Source: a bacterium (GTDB taxonomy: Bacteria; Ratteibacteria; UBA8468; B48-G9; JAFGKM01). From it: 9,613 nucleotides of DNA. The stretch lies in NCBI GenBank assembly GCA_029548585.1, contig JAKPNC010000088.1, positions 1 to 9,613 of the forward strand. Reading direction: 5' to 3'. The notes under the pieces are model-generated. The model saw only the letters and a program-made list of their open reading frames with translations, was not told where the DNA came from and did no database searches. Below, piece after piece: positions 7,116-9,613 of the stretch. The position numbers were made by a program, and so were the translations under genes. Numbering within the stretch: the first letter of the stretch is position 1; each line of letters begins with the position of its first letter.

Positions 7116-7829
7116 ATGGAATTGAAAAAATACGCCTTCAAGCCGGCTTATATCCTCTTTTCTTTAGCCTGCATAACGTCTTTTGCCATTTTGGGGAAAG
7201 CTGAAACCGTAAGTATTTCCAATATCCCTGATCAGTATACCGTAAACAACGGAATCCTTTTTTACTCGGGGGATTTCGGACAGGTAAACCGGGGGACCCT
7301 TTTTCCAGGGCAGACCATCCGGGTTGCCAGCGCGGCTGACGCAGGAAACGTTCTTGTCAGGAAGGTGACCCTCTCTGCCTCTCTCCACACTGTTTCGTGC
7401 ACGGCGGAATCCTCCCGTTTGGGCTCGGTCTATTCGGCTGCCGCCGGCCCGCTGAGATTGGAAACAAGCATATTTAAAAAACGTCTTCCTCCTCTCGGCC
7501 CCGCGCTCGATTATCTCCGGGATGCGGATTCAAGGCTTGAAACCCTTAAGAAAAACATATCGGGAGACGTAAGGCAGTCCCCTGAGAAAAAAAAGGAGTT
7601 TGAATCTCTCCTTTTGAAGAGAAACAGTGCATTATCATACATCGAATCCGGTTTCTCCGATATCCATATTTCCCTCGACCTGTCATCCTTTCCGGAAATG
7701 AAAAAGGAAGGAGGCAAAATTGATGTCACTCTCGGCATCGAGTTCGAAAAAGAGGACGGCCACAGGGAAGAATCCTCCTTTACCTTTTCCGTAGGCCGCA
7801 TTTCCAGGCCCAGGTACAGGCCTGAATGA
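7116..7829 (+). CDS. Unrecognised secreted protein with a central coiled-coil-like segment
   Basis: I do not recognise this 237-residue protein. Residues 1-29 are a signal peptide: lysines and a hydrophobic run (YILFSLACITSFAILGKA) with a probable cut after GKA. Residues about 30-120 look beta-rich (VSISNIPDQYTVNNGILFYS and VLVRKVTLSASLHTVSC). Residues about 128-178 are charged and helical (YLRDADSRLETLKKN, SPEKKKEFESLLLKRNSAL), perhaps a short coiled-coil hairpin. The tail (about 183-237) returns to beta character (IHISLDLSSF, IDVTLGIEFEKEDG). Two cysteines besides the signal-peptide one are not paired in an obvious motif, and there is no lipobox. GGAG six bases before ATG 7116 decides the start; an overlapping ATG at 7112 is in another frame. 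It lies 236 bases ahead of the MORN-peptidase gene on the same strand; both products are exported. A periplasmic or surface structural role is possible but unsupported. Confidence 0.7.
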   Translation: MELKKYAFKPAYILFSLACITSFAILGKAETVSISNIPDQYTVNNGILFYSGDFGQVNRGTLFPGQTIRVASAADAGNVLVRKVTLSASLHTVSCTAESSRLGSVYSAAAGPLRLETSIFKKRLPPLGPALDYLRDADSRLETLKKNISGDVRQSPEKKKEFESLLLKRNSALSYIESGFSDIHISLDLSSFPEMKKEGGKIDVTLGIEFEKEDGHREESSFTFSVGRISRPRYRPE

Positions 7830-8065
7830 TCCCCTTTCACGCCCGGCTTAAAACCTCCCCAGTTCTCTCTCCCTGCAACCCCATCTACACATAGAGCTCT
7901 CCGCCTGAAAAGTGGTAGGGATACATGTTCATGGTATACTGTTGAAGACAGCAGATTGATAACGCCAGCGTGGACATTTGAACGCAACAGCCTGATGAGG
8001 TTCGGGGAATAGTTCTTCTTTGAGGGTAACAGTTTACACAGGGCGGCAACAAGAAAAATACTCTT
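7830..8065. other. Spacer between two secreted-protein genes
   Basis: In these 236 bases I find no convincing terminator or promoter. TATACT at 7935-7940 could be a -10 box but has no good -35 partner. Open frames on the minus strand here continue as antisense shadows through both flanking genes. The downstream gene may therefore be read through from the upstream one. Confidence 0.35.
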
Positions 8066-9433
8066 GTGAAAAAAATCTTCAGCATCTTTCTCCTGATATT
8101 GGCAAATCTGTTTTGGGCTGGAACAAATTCCAGGATTTGGGCAGGGGAACAGTGGACTGCCGACCCTGAAACAGGATGCCAGATAGCCTGGTTTTCGGAC
8201 ATTTCCACTCTCGTATGGGCAAGCTGGACGGGCCCGGTTGTGAACGGCAAAGCCCAGGGGCAGGGAGCTCTTACCCTTGTCGTCCGGGATAAGAGCGGAA
8301 AAGAAAAGAAGGGAGAGGCCGAAGCAGGTATGAAGGAAGGCAAACTCGACGGCATTGTCAGCATTAAATGGTCCGACGGAGAATCCTATGACGGTTCGTA
8401 TAAAGCGGGACTCAAGGAAGGAAAAGGATTCTACAAGGGAGCAAACGGAATTACTTACTATGGAGACTGGGAACGGGACCAGCCCTCGGGAGTTGGCGTT
8501 ATGCAATGGCCCGGAGGAATCGCCTACAGGGGGGAGCTGAGAAACGGCGTTCGTGAAGGCAAGGGCGTAATGATATGGGGCGACGGACGGGTTTCCGACG
8601 GACAGTGGAAGGATAACAAATTTCTTGAAACCGAAAAACAGTATACCGGAAGTTCTTATCTGAGACTGACCTATACTCCGGGAGTTACTACCGCGATTCG
8701 CGAAAACACCCAGAGAGTCGCAAACATCCTTACAGAGCTTTTCATAAAATATAAATTAACTCTCGATGAACCGATAACGGTTATAGTAACCTCAAGTATG
8801 CAGAGTTATATCAAATCCATAGCCTCAATATCGAACGTCAGTGAAGATATGGTCGCAAAGCAGGCTGGAGACAGCCTTGGCGTAAGCCTTCCCGACCAAA
8901 GAACCATCATCGTGCGGGGTGGAAACTTCAGCCAGGTAACAGGCATCAGGGAACTTCACGATGTTATTGCACACGAGTCTTTTCACCAGATTATAAAAAA
9001 GTTTTCAAAGGTCAGAACCGCATACTCCTGGATAGAAGAGGGTTCTGCGGAATACTTCCGCCTGACAGCCCTCGAAGAAGCGAAACTGGACAGGATAGAT
9101 GCCCGGATCAGCCTGGCCGAAAGGAATATCCGCAGCTTCCCTTCTCTGCCCGATACGCGCCGGCTGGTGGATTACATGGATTTTCAGCGTCTGCGGCTGG
9201 AGGGTAATTTCCCGATATATAACATGTCTCTCGTGATGGTAAGCAGGCTGATATCAAACAGGGATTTCGGAAAAGTCATATCTTTTTACCGTCTGATAGA
9301 CAGCGGGATGCCGCAGGACAAGGCTTTTCACGTAGCCTTCGGGAAACATGCATCCGTTTTCATGGATGAAATGAATGCCTGGTTCAAAGCTTCTTCAAGA
9401 AGCCGACCGCGAAATCCAAGACCTTTCAGGTGA
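8066..9433 (+). CDS. Secreted MORN-repeat protein fused to a peptidase-MA-like HExxH domain
   Basis: The 455-residue product starts at GTG 8066; an in-frame TAA at 8027 and no other start codon between leave this as the only choice, although the ribosome site is poor. A signal peptide (MKKIFSIFLLILANLFWAGT, continuing to IWAGE) covers about residues 1-27. Residues about 54-186 are MORN repeats. Three are perfect in 23-residue register: YDGSYKAGLKEGKGFYKGAN from 108, YYGDWERDQPSGVGVMQWPG from 131, YRGELRNGVREGKGVMIWGD from 154. A partial unit follows at 177, and one or two diverged ones precede. Residues about 205-440 resemble gluzincin peptidases of the MA group: H303-E-S-F-H307, then WIEEGSAEYF with E325 as probable third zinc ligand. 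Zinc proteolysis outside the cytoplasm is likely from motifs; the target is unknown. MORN repeats commonly bind membranes or partner proteins. Confidence 0.85.
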   Translation: MKKIFSIFLLILANLFWAGTNSRIWAGEQWTADPETGCQIAWFSDISTLVWASWTGPVVNGKAQGQGALTLVVRDKSGKEKKGEAEAGMKEGKLDGIVSIKWSDGESYDGSYKAGLKEGKGFYKGANGITYYGDWERDQPSGVGVMQWPGGIAYRGELRNGVREGKGVMIWGDGRVSDGQWKDNKFLETEKQYTGSSYLRLTYTPGVTTAIRENTQRVANILTELFIKYKLTLDEPITVIVTSSMQSYIKSIASISNVSEDMVAKQAGDSLGVSLPDQRTIIVRGGNFSQVTGIRELHDVIAHESFHQIIKKFSKVRTAYSWIEEGSAEYFRLTALEEAKLDRIDARISLAERNIRSFPSLPDTRRLVDYMDFQRLRLEGNFPIYNMSLVMVSRLISNRDFGKVISFYRLIDSGMPQDKAFHVAFGKHASVFMDEMNAWFKASSRSRPRNPRPFR

Positions 9434-9513
9434 CTGCTGTAAAATAATTGTGAGCCTGTTTATAATATCCTCCGGCTCTTGCAGGGGCAATCCTTTTGGT
9501 ATAAAGCATTTAT

Positions 9514-9602
9514 CCCTCACTTTTTCTTCCTCTCCTCCTGTGAGAAAGGGTATCCTCCTATTTCTTCTTCCTCTCCTCTGGGGGAGAGGATTGAGGTGAG
9601 GG
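9514..9602. repeat. CT-rich palindromic element with 7-base terminal inverted repeats, copy 2
   Basis: CCCTCAC (9514-9520) and GTGAGGG (9596-9602) are exact inverted ends of an 89-base element. Inside, CCTCTCC (9570-9576) pairs with GGAGAGG (9583-9589) across six bases, and the 14-mer TTCTTCCTCTCCTC occurs twice (9524-9537 and 9565-9578). It lies after the stop codon of the MORN-peptidase gene, with no open frame of note. The right half resembles the palindrome at 2149-2209. A MITE- or REP-like intergenic repeat is the best reading; a role in transcription ending is possible. Confidence 0.55.
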
Positions 9603-9613
9603 GGGGCATTAGC

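Noticed and set aside
7511..8506. Minus-strand open frame of 331 codons, and another at 7885-8364
   Set aside because: Both are antisense to the two secreted-protein genes, whose plus-strand frames have signal peptides and recognisable repeats; the minus-strand products match nothing known to me.

Overview
The window looks like chromosomal DNA of a free-living, carbohydrate-degrading bacterium of moderate GC. The gene families point toward the Planctomycetota/Lentisphaerota/Kiritimatiellota end of bacterial diversity: a PcRGLX/YetA-type rhamnogalacturonan-lyase-like secreted protein, a DUF6785-type multi-spanning membrane protein, a uroporphyrinogen-decarboxylase-like methyltransferase and a Gfo/Idh/MocA oxidoreductase. 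That placement is inferred from family distribution only; no rRNA or marker gene is present. I see no tRNA, rRNA, CRISPR, transposase, phage or defence gene.

Layout. (1) Bases 1-1899, minus strand: a large secreted PcRGLX-like protein that runs off the left edge, with an excellent sigma70-type promoter and Shine-Dalgarno site. (2) Bases 1900-2496: gene-free spacer rich in inverted repeats and holding one copy of a CT-rich palindromic repeat. (3) Bases 2497-4419, plus strand: a 640-residue DUF6785-like polytopic membrane protein resembling OPT-type transporters, transcribed away from gene 1. (4) Bases 4445-5470, minus: a URO-D-family protein with an HxC...C zinc-site pattern like cobalamin-dependent methyltransferases, convergent with gene 3 across 25 bases. 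(5) A 323-base spacer with a possible 32-codon leader ORF ending four bases before gene 4. (6) Bases 5794-6813, minus: a Gfo/Idh/MocA oxidoreductase with a near-consensus promoter. (7) Bases 7116-7829, plus: an unrecognised secreted protein. (8) Bases 8066-9433, plus: a secreted protein joining an N-terminal MORN-repeat domain to a C-terminal HExxH peptidase-MA-like domain. (9) An 89-base CT-rich element with 7-base terminal inverted repeats near the right edge.

How the genes may work together. Genes 1, 3, 4 and 6 make a plausible sugar-acid or methylated-sugar module: an exported glycan-active protein, a candidate importer, an NAD(P)-dependent sugar oxidoreductase and a candidate demethylating or methyl-transferring enzyme. 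Each family call is visible in the sequence, but the shared pathway is inference. Genes 7 and 8 face the other way, are both exported and belong to no pathway I can name. I did not find a clear-cut new system. The best leads are the MORN-peptidase fusion, the lyase/DUF6785 divergent pair and the palindromic spacer elements.
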